NCBI GenBank assembly: GCA_919901705.1
Contig: CAKKPR010000314.1
Span: 1-7,256, forward strand
DNA length: 7,256 nt
Reading direction: 5' to 3'
From: Thermodesulfovibrionales bacterium
GTDB lineage: Bacteria > Nitrospirota > Thermodesulfovibrionia > Thermodesulfovibrionales > UBA1546
Part shown: piece after piece, positions 5,704 through 7,256 of the stretch
Position numbering within the stretch: position 1 is the stretch's first letter
Layout of the letters: every line of letters starts with the position of its first letter
Translations under genes and position numbers: made by a program
Notes under the pieces: model-generated
Seen by the model: the letters and a program-made list of their open reading frames with translations, nothing else
Database searches by the model: none
Told to the model about the DNA's origin: nothing

Positions 5704-6311
5704 TCTGAATTTTTTTGCTTTTCGCCAAGATGGAACCTGGCAAAACGCTTTATTAAGATGTTTTCTCCAAGCTTGGCTATCTTTTCAGTAACAAGGTCTT
5801 TTATTTTTGTCTTCTGCTCCGGATCTTTTATAAAAACCTGGTCGAGCAGGCAGGTTTCGCTAAAGAATTTATCAAGTTTTCCCTCGACTATCTTCTCTAC
5901 AACCTGCGGAGGCTTGTTGGTGACCTGTGTCTTGTATATTTCTTTTTCTCTCTCTATAATCTCCTGCGGCACGTCTTCGCGTGAAAGGTAAGATGGATTT
6001 GCAGCAGCAATGTGCAAAGAGACATCTTTAACGAGTTCTCTGAAGTCGTCTGTCTTGGCGACAAAATCTGTCTCGCAGTTTACCTCCACGAGAACGCCTA
6101 TCTTGTCCATGTGTATGTATGAGCTTATAAGCCCTTCTGATGCTGTTCTGCCGGCTTTTCTTGCAGCGCTGGCCAGGCCTTTTTGCCTGAGGCAGTCTAT
6201 TGCCTTTTCAAAATCACCTTCGCTTTCAGTAAGCGCTTTTTTACAGTCCATCATGCCTGCGCCTGTTTTTTCCCTTAGGTCTTTAACCTTGTCAGCCGTA
6301 ATAGTGCTCAT
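5700..6311 (-). CDS. tsf: Elongation factor Ts, short form
   Basis: EF-Ts is the guanine nucleotide exchange factor of EF-Tu. The 203-residue product is the short form seen in several bacterial phyla, not the about 283-residue E. coli type. It has the N-terminal UBA-like module (about 4-42, VKDLREKTGAGMMDCKKAL), the core with NCETDFVAKTDDF containing the TDFV motif (81-84) that contacts the EF-Tu nucleotide site, and a C-terminal helical part ending GENILIKRFARFHLGE. The ATG overlaps the rpsB stop as TAATG, with AAAGGG just upstream acting as a Shine-Dalgarno. The stop overlaps the GTG of pyrH. Pairing with rpsB is nearly universal and gives balanced synthesis of S2 and EF-Ts. Confidence 0.97.
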   Translation of the reverse strand: MSTITADKVKDLREKTGAGMMDCKKALTESEGDFEKAIDCLRQKGLASAARKAGRTASEGLISSYIHMDKIGVLVEVNCETDFVAKTDDFRELVKDVSLHIAAANPSYLSREDVPQEIIEREKEIYKTQVTNKPPQVVEKIVEGKLDKFFSETCLLDQVFIKDPEQKTKIKDLVTEKIAKLGENILIKRFARFHLGEKQKNSE

Positions 6312-7084
6312 TATCCCTTTACCTCCGCTGCCGCTTCCTTCTCTTCCTGCTGCACCATCTTTTCAACAGCCGTCTTTTCAGCCTCTTCAGCAGCAATCTT
6401 GTTCAGTGTCTCCCTTCCTGCGAGAATGGCTTCTGCCATCTTTCCTGCAAGGAGTTTTATTGCCCTGATTGCATCATCATTGCCGGGTATAACATGGTCA
6501 ATCTCATCAGGGTCACAGTTTGTGTCAACAACACCGACTATCGGAATTGAAAGTTTTCTTGCCTCGGCAACGGCAATCCGTTCTTTTTTGGGATCTATTA
6601 TAAATACTGCTGCAGGCAGGCTGTTCATATCCTTTATGCCGCTCAGGATTTTCTCGAGTTTGCCGCGCTCTTTTTCAAGGGCTGAGACCTCTTTTTTTGG
6701 CAGGAGCTCGTATGTGCCGTCTGTCTTCATGGTCTCTATCTGTTTAAGTCTTTCTATGCTCTTTTTGATTGTCAGGAAATTTGTAAGCATGCCGCCGAGC
6801 CATCTTTGATTTACAAAGAACGCGCCTGCCCTTTTTGACTCTTCGTATATTGCATCCTGAGCCTGTTTTTTTGTGCCGATGAAAAGGACATTTCCGCCTT
6901 TGGCAGCGGTATTTTTAACAAAGTTATATGCATCTTCAAGTCCCTTCATTGTTTTCTGAAGGTCAATGATATAGATGCCGTTTCTTTCTCCAAAGATGTA
7001 TTTTTTCATCTTTGGGTTCCAGCGTTTTACCTGATGCCCAAAATGAACACCGGCTTCAAGAAGCTCTTTCATTGTTGCTACCAT
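6311..7084 (-). CDS. rpsB: 30S ribosomal protein S2
   Basis: S2 binds the back of the 30S subunit between head and body and helps recruit S1. The 257-residue product shows the family blocks: MKELLEAGVHFGHQVKRWNP (5-24), KKYIFGERNGIYIIDLQKT (27-45), VLFIGTKKQAQDAI (66-79), FFVNQRWLGGMLTNF (89-103), AVFIIDPKKERIAVAEARKL (159-178) and IVGVVDTNCDPDEIDHVIPGNDDAIRA (from 182). It ends in an acidic, alanine-rich tail (about 230-257). The start is set by a perfect AGGAGG (7096-7091) six bases before ATG 7084. An in-frame GTG at 7141 would add 19 residues foreign to the family (VPSGCREKGGGK...) and lies inside the leader hairpin, so it is rejected. This is the first gene of the leftward operon. S2 is known in E. 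coli to repress its own operon through the leader, and a structured leader is present here too. Confidence 0.98.
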   Translation of the reverse strand: MVATMKELLEAGVHFGHQVKRWNPKMKKYIFGERNGIYIIDLQKTMKGLEDAYNFVKNTAAKGGNVLFIGTKKQAQDAIYEESKRAGAFFVNQRWLGGMLTNFLTIKKSIERLKQIETMKTDGTYELLPKKEVSALEKERGKLEKILSGIKDMNSLPAAVFIIDPKKERIAVAEARKLSIPIVGVVDTNCDPDEIDHVIPGNDDAIRAIKLLAGKMAEAILAGRETLNKIAAEEAEKTAVEKMVQQEEKEAAAEVKG

Positions 7085-7119
7085 TTGATTCCTCCTCTGG
7101 TTTTTTCCTCCGCCTTTTT

Positions 7120-7199
7120 CTCTACACCCCGAAGGGACCACGTAGAGAAAAGTTGATGGCGTGTGTTTTTACCCCGTGAGGAAGTCTTTCCTTCGGGGT
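7120..7199 (-). promoter_or_regulatory. Structured rpsB leader RNA with two competing hairpins
   Basis: Two stem-loops are visible in the leader, read on the minus strand. The upstream one (7199-7171) pairs ACCCCGAAGGAA with TTCCTCACGGGGT around a four-base loop, giving 11 pairs with a small internal loop. The downstream one (7147-7120) has an outer CTCTAC/GTAGAG stem and an inner CCC-UUCG-GGG cap of the very stable C(UUCG)G type. The first arm of the upstream hairpin (ACCCCGAAGG, 7199-7190) is also a perfect ten-base complement of the cap of the downstream one (CCTTCGGGGT, 7135-7126), so a third, mutually exclusive pairing is possible. Neither stem is followed by a T-tract, so these are not simple terminators. 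Control of rpsB-tsf translation, perhaps by S2, is an inference from E. coli. Confidence 0.55.
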
Positions 7200-7211
7200 T
7201 TACAGGGTAAA

Positions 7212-7241
7212 ATGCTAACATAAAAGGCATCTTATTTGCAA
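7212..7241 (-). promoter_or_regulatory. Candidate promoter of the rpsB operon
   Basis: On the minus strand TTGCAA (7241-7236) is followed after 18 bases by TAGCAT (7217-7212), with TGT immediately before it giving an extended -10. Transcription would start near 7205, just ahead of the first leader hairpin, giving a leader of about 120 bases. Each hexamer matches the sigma70 consensus at only 4 of 6 positions, so this rests mainly on position. Confidence 0.4.
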
Positions 7242-7256
7242 GGGGAGGGGCTATAT

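Noticed and set aside
6010..6809. Plus-strand open frames over tsf and rpsB
   Set aside because: They lie antisense to highly conserved translation genes and show no domain or start signal.
7085..7141. An upstream in-frame GTG start that would lengthen S2 by 19 residues
   Set aside because: The added residues do not resemble S2, the GTG lies in a leader hairpin without a ribosome binding site, and ATG 7084 has a perfect AGGAGG.
7171..7199. Hairpin read as an intrinsic terminator of a gene outside the window
   Set aside because: Neither strand shows a T-tract after the stem: the minus strand continues with A residues and the plus strand with mixed sequence, so a leader element fits better.

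Overview
The window is bacterial chromosomal core sequence of moderate to low GC. It holds eight genes plus one small gene, and no mobile elements, CRISPR arrays, tRNA or rRNA genes that I can see. The lineage cannot be fixed from the sequence alone. The short (about 200-residue) EF-Ts, the membrane-anchored GAF/HD-GYP protein and the DksA/TraR protein with a histone-H1-like lysine-rich tail would suit an uncultured Nitrospirota- or Desulfobacterota-like bacterium. That is a low-confidence inference.

Layout: (1) 1-1247, minus strand: hisD, cut by the window edge exactly in the codon of its last zinc-ligand histidine. (2) 1248-1382: a 135-bp divergent promoter region. It has a near-consensus sigma70-type promoter for the rightward gene and a possible leaderless promoter for hisD. 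(3) 1383-2717, plus strand: a two-helix membrane-anchored GAF plus HD-GYP protein with unusual signature residues. (4) 2818-3603, plus strand: truA. (5) 3627-7084, minus strand: a tightly packed operon running leftward in the order rpsB, tsf, pyrH, frr, a 56-codon small gene, and a DksA/TraR-family gene. It meets truA tail to tail with only 23 bp between the stop codons. (6) 7085-7256: the rpsB leader and a candidate promoter.

The rpsB-tsf-pyrH-frr cluster (ribosomal protein S2, EF-Ts, UMP kinase, ribosome recycling factor) is one of the most conserved bacterial gene orders. Every junction here is overlapping or within one base: TAATG at rpsB/tsf, GTGA at tsf/pyrH, a 32-nt overlap at pyrH/frr, one base at frr/small gene, and TAATG at small gene/dksA-like. 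Translational coupling through the whole unit is therefore likely. The non-standard part is the tail of the operon. A small protein of unknown function and a zinc-finger regulator with a basic tail are tied to the translation genes.

Most of the window is ordinary housekeeping. The parts I find most worth following are the undescribed 56-aa protein coupled between frr and the DksA-like gene, the rpsB leader with mutually exclusive hairpins, the H1-tailed DksA-like protein with internal repeats and long A-tracts, and the atypical HD-GYP active site.
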